DNA from: Clostridia bacterium | GTDB taxonomy: Bacteria > Bacillota > Clostridia > Lachnospirales > Lachnospiraceae | Direction of reading: 5' to 3' | Assembly: GCA_910575725.1 (NCBI GenBank) | Contig: CAJTFE010000007.1 | Coordinates: 113,732 to 177,731 of the forward strand | DNA: 64,000 nt | Shown here: positions 20,031-28,441 of the stretch, one piece after another | How positions within the stretch are numbered: the first letter of the stretch is position 1 | Layout of the letters: each line of letters begins with the position of its first letter | Program-made: the position numbers and the translations under genes | The notes under the pieces: generated by a model | What the model was told of the DNA's origin: nothing | The model's input: only the letters and a program-made list of their open reading frames with translations | The model's database searches: none

Positions 20031-20244
20031 GTGTGTGGAAAAGGGTATTTTTGGAGAAGGAGTTTTTGGTTTTAAGCCGGATATTTTCTGCGCTGGTTGA
20101 ATTTAGTCTATCAATGTGATAAATTATTTGTTAACGGACAATGTCTGCCTGTCCCGAAGGGATACAGGAATAACGTATTTTAAGGGATAGGTATATACCA
20201 TGAGATAAAATGCAAGCGTACATAAGGCAGCCAGGAGGAGATTC

Positions 20245-21573
20245 ATGATGGTACGGGAGTATTTGGAGCAGAATGTGTATGAAGCTCTCAGAAAACGGCT
20301 GAAATTTATTTTTGAGGAATTTGACAATATTTACATCTCTTTTTCGGGAGGAAAAGACAGCGGACTGCTTCTGAATCTGGTCTTGGATTACCGGGCGGAA
20401 TGTTTTCCGGGAAAGCGCATCGGCGTGTTCCACCAGGATTTTGAGGCACAGTATACGGTGACTACGGAATATGTGAAAAGGACTTTTGAGCGTCTGAAAA
20501 AGGAGCCGGGGGTGGAGCTTTACTGGGTGTGCCTTCCCATGGCGACCCGGACGGCTGTGGGAAGCTATGAGATGTACTGGTATCCCTGGGACGATAAAAA
20601 GGAAGAAAGCTGGGTCCGCAGGCTTCCCAAGGGGGATTATGTGATACATATGGGAAACAATCCCATGACTACGTATCATTACCGGATGCACCAGGAGGAT
20701 CTGGCCAAGCAGTTCGGCAGATGGTACCGGATGGCCCATGAGGATAAGAAAACCGTCTGCCTTCTGGGAACAAGGGCCAATGAGTCCCTTCAGAGATACA
20801 GCGGATTTTTAAATAAGAAATACGGCTATCACGGGGAATGCTGGATCAGCAGAACCTTTAAGGATGTGTGGTGCGCCTCCCCGATGTACGACTGGGCCCT
20901 GGAGGACGTGTGGCATGCCAACTATCTGTTTGCATACGATTACAACCGTTTGTATGATCTTTACTATAAGGCAGGCTTAAAGGTATCCCAGATGCGCGTG
21001 GCCTCTCCCTTTAATGACTATTCGAAAGACTCTCTCAATCTTTACCGGGTCATTGATCCGGAGATCTGGGTGAAGCTGGTGGGACGGGTTCAGGGAGCTA
21101 ACTTTGCGGCTATCTACGGAAAAACCAAGGCCATGGGCTATCGGAATGTGACGCTTCCCGAGGGACATACCTGGAAGTCCTATACCCAGTTCCTTCTGGA
21201 CACACTGCCGGCCAGGCTTCGGAATAATTATGTGAAAAAGTTCAATACTTCTATAAAATTCTGGCATGAGACGGGAGGGGGACTGGATGAGGAAACCATC
21301 CAGGAGCTTTTGGAGCACGGCTACCACATCCGGCGGAACGGGGTTTCCAATTATACCTTAAACCGGAAGTCGCGGATTGTATTTATCGGGAAGATTCCGG
21401 ATCACACAGATGATATCAAAACCACCAAGGATATTCCCAGCTGGAAGCGGATGTGCTACTGTATCTTGAAAAACGATCATACCTGCCGGTTTATGGGCTT
21501 TGGAATCAGCCGCCAGCAGCAGAAGCAGATTGATATCATCCGCAGTAAATATAAAAGTTTAGAGGAAATGTAA
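20245..21573 (+). CDS. IbrA/YbdN-like PAPS-reductase-family PP-loop protein
   Basis: 442 residues. The N-terminus has the PP-loop ATPase signature ISFSGGKDSG (SGGKDS at 34-39), as in PAPS reductases and related sulfur- or adenylate-handling enzymes, then HQDFEAQYT and, near 170, CLLGTRANESLQRYSGF. The C-terminal third matches the DUF3440 type that follows this domain in E. coli IbrA/YbdN. The next gene, one base downstream, encodes the ParB-like partner IbrB/YbdM, which supports the call. IbrA/IbrB are known as regulators of the E. coli eib genes; the biochemical reaction is not established. ATG 20245 (or 20248) follows AGGAGG. First gene of a coupled run ending with a two-component system. 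Confidence 0.82.
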   Translation: MMVREYLEQNVYEALRKRLKFIFEEFDNIYISFSGGKDSGLLLNLVLDYRAECFPGKRIGVFHQDFEAQYTVTTEYVKRTFERLKKEPGVELYWVCLPMATRTAVGSYEMYWYPWDDKKEESWVRRLPKGDYVIHMGNNPMTTYHYRMHQEDLAKQFGRWYRMAHEDKKTVCLLGTRANESLQRYSGFLNKKYGYHGECWISRTFKDVWCASPMYDWALEDVWHANYLFAYDYNRLYDLYYKAGLKVSQMRVASPFNDYSKDSLNLYRVIDPEIWVKLVGRVQGANFAAIYGKTKAMGYRNVTLPEGHTWKSYTQFLLDTLPARLRNNYVKKFNTSIKFWHETGGGLDEETIQELLEHGYHIRRNGVSNYTLNRKSRIVFIGKIPDHTDDIKTTKDIPSWKRMCYCILKNDHTCRFMGFGISRQQQKQIDIIRSKYKSLEEM

Positions 21574-21574
21574 T

Positions 21575-22108
21575 ATGAAATTTAAAAGTCCTGTTTACCA
21601 GGTAATATCTGTACCTATTGGAAAAATTGAACCGAATACCTACAATCCCAACACCGTGGCGCCGCCGGAGATGAAGCTTCTTTACGACAGCATCCGGGAG
21701 GATGGTTACACCATGCCGATTGTCTGTTATTACGATAAGGCTAGGGATGTGTACATCATTGTAGACGGTTTTCACCGCTACCGGGTGATGCTGGATTATC
21801 CGGATATCTATGAGAGGGAGGGCGGAAAGCTTCCTGTGTCAGTGATTGACAAGCCCATTGATCAGAGAATGGCCAGCACCATCCGCCATAACCGGGCAAG
21901 GGGAAGCCATGATGTGGATTTGATGAGCAATATTGTGAAGGAGCTTCATGATCTGGGACGTTCGGATGCCTGGATTTCCAGACATCTGGGAATGGATCGG
22001 GATGAGATTCTGCGGCTGAAGCAGATCACAGGGCTTGCGGCCCTGTTTCAGGATGTGAAGTTCGGACAGGCCTGGCGGCCGGCTGAGGAGGAATGGGAGC
22101 AGCCATGA
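21575..22108 (+). CDS. IbrB/YbdM-like ParB/sulfiredoxin-domain protein
   Basis: 177 residues. The ParB/Srx nucleotidase-type domain shows NTYNPNTVAPPEMKLLYDSI, then DGYTMPIV and the signature VDGFHRYRV, followed by TIRHNRARGSHDVDLMSNIV and a helical HTH-like segment with SDAWISRHLGMDRDEILRLK. This is the arrangement of E. coli IbrB, always found with IbrA. The gene begins one base after the IbrA-like stop codon (TAATATG), so the two are made together. Its own stop overlaps the next start as ATGA. Likely a DNA-binding or nucleotide-using partner of the upstream protein. Confidence 0.82.
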   Translation: MKFKSPVYQVISVPIGKIEPNTYNPNTVAPPEMKLLYDSIREDGYTMPIVCYYDKARDVYIIVDGFHRYRVMLDYPDIYEREGGKLPVSVIDKPIDQRMASTIRHNRARGSHDVDLMSNIVKELHDLGRSDAWISRHLGMDRDEILRLKQITGLAALFQDVKFGQAWRPAEEEWEQP

Positions 22109-23241
22109 GGCGGAAGATGGAGAAGGGAAAGGCAGGGAAAGGAAGCCGGGAAAGGGCAGGGGGATTTTTGGGAATTGCTCTTTTGTCTGCGCTGCTGTTT
22201 TTTCCTGTGCTGACGGGAAAAGCGGCGGACGGGGAGGAAGAGCTTCGAAGGGAATACCGCATGTACCAGGAGCGGTTTGCTGCTATTGAGCGCATGGAAG
22301 ATCTGGAGGAAAACGGATATGAGGTCATGGAGGAGCAGATATTTCCCGTGACGCTGGAATCCATTTGTCCGGAGGAGCTGACTATGGTTCCGGCGGTTGA
22401 CCGGGCCTGCCGGCGGCTGGCCTTGTTTTTTCTGGATGATGAGGGGCAGGTGGTGTACCGCTACAACCAGCTGGAGGCCAATTACCGGATTCCGGGAGAG
22501 CTTCTGCAGGCGGTGGCGGATGTGACGGGAGTTGCCTTTTCCGATGTGAACGGGGATGGGCTTAAGGATATTATTTTAATCAGCCGCTGTGAGAATCCTT
22601 CAGGAGATTACGCCGGGATTCCCTATAAGGTGGGAGACGTGATTTTCCAGGGAAGCGGCAGTCTCTACCGGGACTGGCGCATTTCCGATAAAATCAACCG
22701 GTTCAGTATGAACAAGAGCACCAATCAGATTCTCTTTTATGCAAGGGACGGAATCTCAACGGAATTTTTGTATACGGCAACCACCTTGGATGAGCTTACT
22801 TCGAAGGGATTTTCGGTCTTCCAGGATCAATGCTATACGAGAGAATTTGAGCGCCTGGGGAGCCTTAAGGTGGTGCCGGGAGTGTTCAGCATGGCCTGGT
22901 ATGATTTTTTTCTCATTTATCTGGTAAATGGACAGGGGGAGATCGTGTGGAGCCTTCAGCCTATGCTGGATTACGACGGGCTGTATTCTTTAAAGGGAAT
23001 CAACGGACGGGACGTGGACGGGGACGGCATGAAGGATCTGGTGGTTCTGGCCCGTTACAGCCGGGAGGACGAGTCCGGCGAGAAGGTGGTGGAGAATATC
23101 TGCTCTATTTATTACCAGAGGACAAGCGGTTTTGAGACAGACAAGGGATTTGAGGAGTATTACCAGTATACGGAAGAGGATACCATGGAGGACATGATAC
23201 AGAAGATCCGGGAATACTGGGGATGGCAGGTAGAAGAATGA
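22105..23241 (+). CDS. secreted protein with calcium-binding-type DxNGDG repeats
   Basis: Not a family I can name. 378 residues with an N-terminal signal peptide (basic start, hydrophobic GFLGIALLSALLFFPVL, likely cut after GKA). Two FG-GAP/EF-hand-like segments, FSDVNGDGLKDIILISR and GRDVDGDGMKDLVVLAR, suggest a propeller or calcium-binding fold outside the membrane. I chose ATG 22105 because it overlaps the upstream TGA (ATGA) and GGGAG lies five bases before; ATG 22093 has its AGGAGG too close. The stop overlaps the response regulator start in the same way. The position suggests an extracellular sensor or accessory for the downstream kinase (inference). Confidence 0.75.
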   Translation: MRRKMEKGKAGKGSRERAGGFLGIALLSALLFFPVLTGKAADGEEELRREYRMYQERFAAIERMEDLEENGYEVMEEQIFPVTLESICPEELTMVPAVDRACRRLALFFLDDEGQVVYRYNQLEANYRIPGELLQAVADVTGVAFSDVNGDGLKDIILISRCENPSGDYAGIPYKVGDVIFQGSGSLYRDWRISDKINRFSMNKSTNQILFYARDGISTEFLYTATTLDELTSKGFSVFQDQCYTREFERLGSLKVVPGVFSMAWYDFFLIYLVNGQGEIVWSLQPMLDYDGLYSLKGINGRDVDGDGMKDLVVLARYSREDESGEKVVENICSIYYQRTSGFETDKGFEEYYQYTEEDTMEDMIQKIREYWGWQVEE

Positions 23242-23891
23242 TTAAGATTTTGATTGTGGATGACGAAAAGCCTATTTGTGATTTGATAGACATTAACCTG
23301 TCGGCGGCAGGTTATCAGTGCAAAAGTGTCCAGGACGGCCTTGCGGCCATTGATTTGATTGAACGGGAAAGCTTTGATCTGATTCTTCTGGATATTATGC
23401 TTCCCGGGGCGGACGGCTTTGATATTATGGAATATATCCGTCCTTTGAAGGTTCCCGTGATTTTTATTACGGCCCGGGGAGAGGTTAAGAATAAAATCAA
23501 GGGCTTAAAGCTTGGAGCGGAGGACTATCTGGTGAAGCCCTTCGACGTGCTGGAGCTGGCCGCCCGGGTGGAGGTGGTGCTGCGCAGGTTCCACAAGACG
23601 GAGCAGACTCTGACAGCCGGGGACGTGACGGTGGATCTGGAGGCCCGGAAGGTCACAAGGGGCGGCAGGCCTGTGGTGCTGACCAACAAGGAGTACGGCC
23701 TGCTGGTGCTCTTTATCCGCAATAAGAATGTAGCTCTTTTCAAAGAAACGCTGTATGAGAAGGTCTGGGGGGACGAGTACCTGGCGGACAGCCGTACCTT
23801 GGAGCTTCACGTACAGAGGCTTCGGCGGAAGATGGGCTGGGAGAAGAATCTGGTAGCAGTCTATAAGGTGGGATACCGGCTGGAGATCTGA
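23238..23891 (+). CDS. OmpR-family response regulator
   Basis: 217 residues. Receiver domain (1-115) with acidic pocket D8/D9, phosphorylation site D52 in LILLDIMLPGADG, T/A switch in FITARGE and Lys in LVKPFD. C-terminal winged-helix DNA-binding domain (about 125-217) ending VYKVGYRLEI. Start ATG 23238 forms ATGA with the upstream stop; an in-frame ATG 15 bases earlier is less likely. Translation coupling ties it to the secreted protein and to the IbrAB-like pair. Its kinase follows after a 215-base gap filled by a direct repeat. Confidence 0.93.
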   Translation: MIKILIVDDEKPICDLIDINLSAAGYQCKSVQDGLAAIDLIERESFDLILLDIMLPGADGFDIMEYIRPLKVPVIFITARGEVKNKIKGLKLGAEDYLVKPFDVLELAARVEVVLRRFHKTEQTLTAGDVTVDLEARKVTRGGRPVVLTNKEYGLLVLFIRNKNVALFKETLYEKVWGDEYLADSRTLELHVQRLRRKMGWEKNLVAVYKVGYRLEI

Positions 23892-23897
23892 CAGGGC

Positions 23898-24091
23898 GTT
23901 TCTCTCATTACCGGTGTGTCGAAGCAGCTTTACCCTTTAGAGCTGTCGCGCAGCGACTTTTAACTGGAAGGTAAAGCTGCAAAGGCGCACGAGAGGAACT
24001 TTTATGAGAGCTTTTTCGAATAAAAGTTTCTCTCATTACCGGTGTGTCGAAGCAGCTTTACCCTTTAGAGCTGTCGCGCAGCGACTTTTAA
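23898..24091 (+). repeat. two identical 66-bp direct repeats
   Basis: Copies at 23898-23963 and 24026-24091, starting GTTTCTCTCATTACCGGTGT and ending GCGACTTTTAA, appear identical and start 128 bases apart. Each contains the small palindrome GTCGCGCAGCGAC. The spacer begins with GGTAAAGCTGC, complementary to GCAGCTTTACC inside the repeat, so a large hairpin can form. Placed between the response regulator and its kinase; the second copy ends two bases before the kinase's AGGAGGG. Confidence 0.92.
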
Positions 24092-24106
24092 TAGGAGGGC
24101 CTGATA

Positions 24107-25531
24107 GTGAAATTTTCTTATAAAATATTGCTGAGCTGTATCATTACCATGGCTGCGGCATTGGGCATCGGCGGATATTTCTTTGTGAATAATGTGTTCG
24201 AGACTTCCATGGAGAGGGAAATGGAGCAGGCGGCGGACGAGAATAATATTCTCCAGTTTGCATTTGAGACGGCGGCTCTCAATATCCCGGCCAAATACGA
24301 TCTGCTTCAGAACTCCGCAGTAAAAGAGATAGGGGCGAATCTGGAAAAAAGGGGCCAGGGCACCGGACGCCTGCTGCGGCTTTCCGATGAAAACCGTGAG
24401 ATTCTCTATGCCAGCGAGGGCTTTGTGGAGGATACAAGGCTGCTGGCCAGCATTGAGCAGCAGACAAGGGCCTATCAGGTGATTCATCCGGACGAGCATT
24501 ATTATATTCAGACAGGCGCCGAGATCACGGCCCTTGACCGTACCCTGTACCTGGAAACCATGCGGGATGTGACATCGGTTTACGAGGAACGCGCAAGGGG
24601 CTTCTTAGTGTACCGGAATATGATGCTGCTCATTCTGGTGATAAGCTCAGTGGTTATGTTCTTTATCTCTACCTGGCTTACCAGGCCCATCCGCCTTTTG
24701 ACAAAAGCCGCCAGGAAAATGACAGACGGAGATTACAGCTACCGGGCGGAGCAGGTGAGCACGGACGAGATGGGGCAGCTTACCCGGGACTTTAACCACA
24801 TGGCCGGGGTGCTGGAAGAAAACATCCATGAATTGGAGGCAGAGGTACAGGCCAGAGAGGATTTTATCGCGGCATTTTCCCACGAATTAAAAACCCCTCT
24901 TACGGCGGTGATTGGCTATGCGGATCTATTGCGCTCCCGGAAGATGGATGAGGAGAAGCATTTTCTCTCGGCCAACTATATATATACAGAAGGGAAGCGG
25001 CTGGAGGCCATGTCCCTGCGGCTTCTGGATATTATTGTGACCAAGAGGGGAGAGCTGATTCCTCAGGAGATGGACGTGGAGGTGCTGTTCCGTTATCTGA
25101 AGGATATGTATGAGGAACAGCAGAAGCATCCCTTTGCGTTTCGATACGAGCCGGGCCGTATCTATGGAGAGGCCGATCTGTTGAAATCCGTTCTTTTAAA
25201 TCTGGCAGACAACGCCTGTAAAGCATCAGAACCGGGCAGCACCATTGAGGTTTTCGGCGAGAAGCGCAAGGAGGGGTACCTCTTTGGGGTGAAGGACGAG
25301 GGCGTGGGCATCTCACCCGAGGACTGCCGGCGGATTACGGAGGCATTCTACATGGTGGACAAATCACGTTCCAGAAGCCACAACGGCGCGGGTCTTGGGC
25401 TGGCCCTCTGCGCGGAGATTTTAAAGCTTCACGGCAGCAGCCTGGAGATTACCAGTACTCTGGGAGAGGGAAGCACCTTTGCCTTTGTGATTCCTTACGG
25501 GACAGGAACAGAGGGCGCCGGGGAGCTGTAG
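24107..25531 (+). CDS. sensor histidine kinase
   Basis: 474 residues. Two membrane segments (about 8-27 and 168-189) enclose an extracellular sensor region, then HAMP (TRPIRLLTKAARKMTDGDY), HisKA with AAFSHELKTPLTAVIGY as the phospho-accepting His, and HATPase_c with LADNACKA, DEGVGISPED and GAGLGLALC. GTG start at 24107, after AGGAGGG. Paired with the regulator at 23238 and followed by an anchored protein gene. Senses an unknown envelope signal; the secreted DxNGDG protein encoded upstream may feed into it. Confidence 0.93.
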   Translation: MKFSYKILLSCIITMAAALGIGGYFFVNNVFETSMEREMEQAADENNILQFAFETAALNIPAKYDLLQNSAVKEIGANLEKRGQGTGRLLRLSDENREILYASEGFVEDTRLLASIEQQTRAYQVIHPDEHYYIQTGAEITALDRTLYLETMRDVTSVYEERARGFLVYRNMMLLILVISSVVMFFISTWLTRPIRLLTKAARKMTDGDYSYRAEQVSTDEMGQLTRDFNHMAGVLEENIHELEAEVQAREDFIAAFSHELKTPLTAVIGYADLLRSRKMDEEKHFLSANYIYTEGKRLEAMSLRLLDIIVTKRGELIPQEMDVEVLFRYLKDMYEEQQKHPFAFRYEPGRIYGEADLLKSVLLNLADNACKASEPGSTIEVFGEKRKEGYLFGVKDEGVGISPEDCRRITEAFYMVDKSRSRSHNGAGLGLALCAEILKLHGSSLEITSTLGEGSTFAFVIPYGTGTEGAGEL

Positions 25532-25568
25532 AAGGGATACGGAATCAGAGAACCCTGTGAGGCAGCAG

Positions 25569-25592
25569 GCTGCGTCCGCTAAAGGACGCAGC
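25569..25592 (+). other. short perfect hairpin before the anchored-protein gene
   Basis: GCTGCGTCC and GGACGCAGC with a six-base loop, no U-run. Probably affects message stability or translation of the next gene. Confidence 0.6.
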
Positions 25593-25617
25593 GCCATACT
25601 TGTGAGGAGACAAAAAG

Positions 25618-26457
25618 ATGATGGAACAAAAGAAGGTGGGAAATCTGGCGGTTATTGCACTGACGGCGCTGATTCTGCTTGCGGCCGTCTTAGGGCCGGA
25701 GCAGATAGCCCGTTACAAAGACCGTTCGGCTTTGAATGAGATTACCTTTGAGGAAATGGATAATCTCAATCAAGGCTACCGTTATACCTTAAGCAGCAAT
25801 GAAAAACTGTATCTGCTGTCAGAGTGCTTAAGCCGGCAGGTGCTTCCGGAGAGCGAGCTGAGCGCCGTGACCAGGGCGGACACCAGCGATGCAGACAGAA
25901 GCTATGAGGGGCTTATGGGTTCCTATGCCTTTGTGACGAACCGGCAGGGACCCTCGGAAAAGGAAATTGCGGATGAGGAGATATTTTCCATATGCAACCA
26001 GGAGCTTGAAGCCTTGAAGGAGCTTGGGGTTCTCTCAAAGAGTGTGAAGGAGGTAGATCCTTCCTCCTACAACGCCGTGCTTTATTCGGCAATTGACGTG
26101 CTGGAGCCTCAGAACAACATGGCTGTCTGGAGGGTGAGCCTTTCCACCAGCCATCAGAACGCAGACAAGGCCAACCGGCTGATTGACGCCTATATTGATG
26201 CGGATTCCGGGAAGATTTACAGCTTTTACGCTCGGACAGACAGTCTTTGGCCGCAGATGAACCCGGAAGAGATGATGGATGCCTGGGGCGGATATCTGGG
26301 ACTTACGGGGAGGGAGGCTTATGATTCGGACAATCCCCTGATGGAGACTACGCCTGATTTTGTAAAGTACCGTTTTCCAGGAATGGAGGAGCGCAGCACG
26401 GTGGTTACGATAGGGTTTTATGAGGGCATTAATGAGTGGTTTATTAAATTAACATAG
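25618..26457 (+). CDS. membrane-anchored protein linked to the two-component system
   Basis: Unrecognised, 279 residues. One N-terminal hydrophobic segment (about 9-25, LAVIALTALILLAAVLG) acts as anchor or signal; the rest is a soluble extracellular domain with no known motif. Charged and Ser/Asn-rich helices occupy the first part and a mixed beta region the end (YIDADSGKIYSFYART). The phrase with a structural-domain feel, AYIDADSGKIYSF, resembles PepSY-like segments that follow peptidase or kinase genes in Clostridia, but I am not certain. GAGGAG precedes the ATG. It ends the coupled cluster; a terminator follows. Confidence 0.65.
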   Translation: MMEQKKVGNLAVIALTALILLAAVLGPEQIARYKDRSALNEITFEEMDNLNQGYRYTLSSNEKLYLLSECLSRQVLPESELSAVTRADTSDADRSYEGLMGSYAFVTNRQGPSEKEIADEEIFSICNQELEALKELGVLSKSVKEVDPSSYNAVLYSAIDVLEPQNNMAVWRVSLSTSHQNADKANRLIDAYIDADSGKIYSFYARTDSLWPQMNPEEMMDAWGGYLGLTGREAYDSDNPLMETTPDFVKYRFPGMEERSTVVTIGFYEGINEWFIKLT

Positions 26458-26469
26458 TTTACATAATAT

Positions 26470-26527
26470 AAAAGACTATTGGGAAATACAGCATCAGCCA
26501 TTTCTGTATCCCAACAGTCTTTTTCTT
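26470..26527 (+). terminator. terminator of the IbrAB/two-component cluster
   Basis: AAAAGACTATTGGGA-AATACAG pairs with CTGTATCCCAACAGTCTTTTT, ending in Ts. Confidence 0.88.
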
Positions 26528-26572
26528 ATCTATGGAAAAAAGATGCAAAAATGATGCCAAAAATATGAAGTT

Positions 26573-26602
26573 TTGATGTTGCCCCTGAATATGATGTATA
26601 TA
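26573..26602 (+). promoter_or_regulatory. possible promoter of the amidase/deacetylase gene
   Basis: TTGATG (26573), an 18-base spacer, TATATA (26597). Confidence 0.45.
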
Positions 26603-26636
26603 GAGAGTAAAAGCAGGATAAAAGGGGGCAGTACAA

Positions 26637-28091
26637 ATGCAAAAATCTGGTCTGTACCTGTGGGGGCCGTATGGAGATTACGCCGGAAAATCCAGTGATT
26701 ATGTAAAGTGGAGGGAGAAATCCATAGGCAGAACGGGGAAAAATATCATGATCTTCTTGCTGGCGGTTGTTATGACGGTTGTTTCCGTCAACCCCATGGC
26801 AAAATACCGAAGCCAGATAAAAACCGCTTCCGGCCAGGCATCCCAGGCGGCCATAGGGGAAGGCGTTGCGAAAGAACAGCTCTTCCTGGTTCCGGACAAC
26901 CGGCAGGAGCCCCTATCCGGAATCCCCGTGGGAGATCTGAAAAAAGAGCCGGGAGAAACACTCATCGTCCTGGATCCCGGACACGGAGGAGAGGACGAGG
27001 GCTGCTCCAGGAACGGTGTACAGGAAAAGGAAATCAATCTTCACATCGTATGCCAGATACAGAAAGAGCTTTTGGAAATGGGCTATCGGGTACGCCTTAC
27101 CCGAAACGGCGACCAGGAGCTGACCCTGGAGGAACGTGCAAAAGCAGCCAACGAAACAGGAGCCGACCTCTACATCAGCATCCATCAGAACGCAAGCGAG
27201 GAAGCAGACGCAGAGGGGATCGAGGTCTGGTACAGCAGCCAGAACCAGAGAGAAGAAAGCCAACGCCTTTCCCGTATCATCCAGAAATACGCTGTCCGGA
27301 GCACAGGAGCCGTTTCACGGGAGCTGGTAGAAAACGAGGAGCTCTACGTAATCCGGGAGTGCACCATGCCCTCCTGCCTCATAGAAACCGGCTTCCTCAC
27401 CAACAAAGCCGAGCGGAAAAAGCTGGAAAGCCCAGAGTATCAGGAGCAGCTTGCAAAAGGCATTGCAGAAGGCATAGACGCCTACCTGCATCCCAAAACC
27501 ATGTACCTGACCTTCGACGACGGCCCCTCCGAGGAAAACACCGCCAGAGTTCTGGACATCCTGAAAGCCAGGAACATCAAGGCCACCTTCTTCCTGGTAG
27601 GCGAAAATGTAGAAAAGCACCCGGAAATGGCAAGAAGAATCCTCCAGGAAGGCCACACCATAGGAATCCACTGCTACAGCCACGACTACAAGGCCCTATA
27701 CGCCAGCGTAGACAGCTACCTGGCCGACTTCGAAAAAGCCCAGGAAGCCATCAAAGCCGCAACCGGCACAGAAGCAAAGATCTTCCGCTTTCCCGGTGGC
27801 AGCATCAACGCCCACAACAAAAAAGTCTGCCAGCAGATAGCCCAGGAAATGACAGACCGCGGCTACATCTACTACGACTGGAACGCAAGCCTGGAAGACG
27901 CTGTATCCAGCCCAAAAGCCGAAACCCTCATCCAAAACGCCGTCACCAGCACCCTGGACCGAAAAAAAGTAATCATGCTCGCCCACGACGTAATAACCGA
28001 AACCAGCCAATGCCTAGAAACCCTCCTAGACCAATTCCCAGAATACCAGATGGAACCCCTGTCCGACCAAACACCCCCCATCCAATTCTAA
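26637..28091 (+). CDS. bifunctional N-acetylmuramoyl-L-alanine amidase / polysaccharide deacetylase
   Basis: 484-residue cell-wall enzyme. An N-terminal membrane anchor (about 37-52) is followed by an Amidase_3 domain (about 106-285) with zinc ligands H116 (LDPGHGGEDEG), E132 and H183 (SIHQNAS) and catalytic E250 (CLIETGFLTN), then a NodB-type deacetylase domain (about 288-470) with D294-D295 (TFDDGPS), the HxxxH motif H345/H349, RFPGG and a late His in MLAHD. The two domains act respectively on the peptide-glycan bond and on N-acetyl groups of wall sugars outside the cell. ATG 26637 follows AGGGGG. The 3' half has unusual A/C-rich codon use (many CTA, ATA, CCC and ACC), unlike the 5' part. 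Confidence 0.92.
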   Translation: MQKSGLYLWGPYGDYAGKSSDYVKWREKSIGRTGKNIMIFLLAVVMTVVSVNPMAKYRSQIKTASGQASQAAIGEGVAKEQLFLVPDNRQEPLSGIPVGDLKKEPGETLIVLDPGHGGEDEGCSRNGVQEKEINLHIVCQIQKELLEMGYRVRLTRNGDQELTLEERAKAANETGADLYISIHQNASEEADAEGIEVWYSSQNQREESQRLSRIIQKYAVRSTGAVSRELVENEELYVIRECTMPSCLIETGFLTNKAERKKLESPEYQEQLAKGIAEGIDAYLHPKTMYLTFDDGPSEENTARVLDILKARNIKATFFLVGENVEKHPEMARRILQEGHTIGIHCYSHDYKALYASVDSYLADFEKAQEAIKAATGTEAKIFRFPGGSINAHNKKVCQQIAQEMTDRGYIYYDWNASLEDAVSSPKAETLIQNAVTSTLDRKKVIMLAHDVITETSQCLETLLDQFPEYQMEPLSDQTPPIQF

Positions 28092-28131
28092 TCACCTCGC
28101 TTTTACAACAACATATCCGTTACCAAAATCA

Positions 28132-28341
28132 GCCGGGCCGCGGCGAGATCCGGGCTCCGGCTTTTCCAATATCCAGTGTCCGGCTGTTCACGCACACCCT
28201 GTCTGATATGGACGGACATTATCAAAAACACCAGCTAAAAACACCTTCCCAAATGTCCGTCCAGAGCAGGCAGCGTGTACGTGAACCGTCCGAACACAGG
28301 ATATTGGAAAAGCCGGAGCCCGGATCTCGCCGCGGCCCGGC
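28132..28341. repeat. ~90-bp-arm palindrome with dispersed core, copy 2
   Basis: Left arm 28132-28220 and right arm 28252-28341 are near-complete reverse complements, with a 31-base loop. The outer 42 bases of the arms match perfectly; the inner parts have scattered differences. The right arm carries the core AGAGCAGGCAGCGTGTACG ... GGAAAAGCC found at 3664-3713. The 350 bases between the amidase and yicC hold nothing else I can support. Confidence 0.88.
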
Positions 28342-28441
28342 GTCCGTCCCCCCAAAACAAAAATCCCCAACACCCTTGACGCTCCCCCCCATTTCCACTA
28401 TAATAAAACCCAAATGACCATCATACAGGAGAGAAACCACC

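Noticed and set aside
20190..20199. GGTATATACC palindrome upstream of the IbrA-like gene as an operator
   Set aside because: Too short and AT-rich to separate from chance; no second copy nearby.
26708..28417. 569-codon open frame overlapping the amidase/deacetylase
   Set aside because: Open only because the plus strand is T-poor there; Arg/Pro/His-rich low-complexity product; the other frame has all enzyme motifs.
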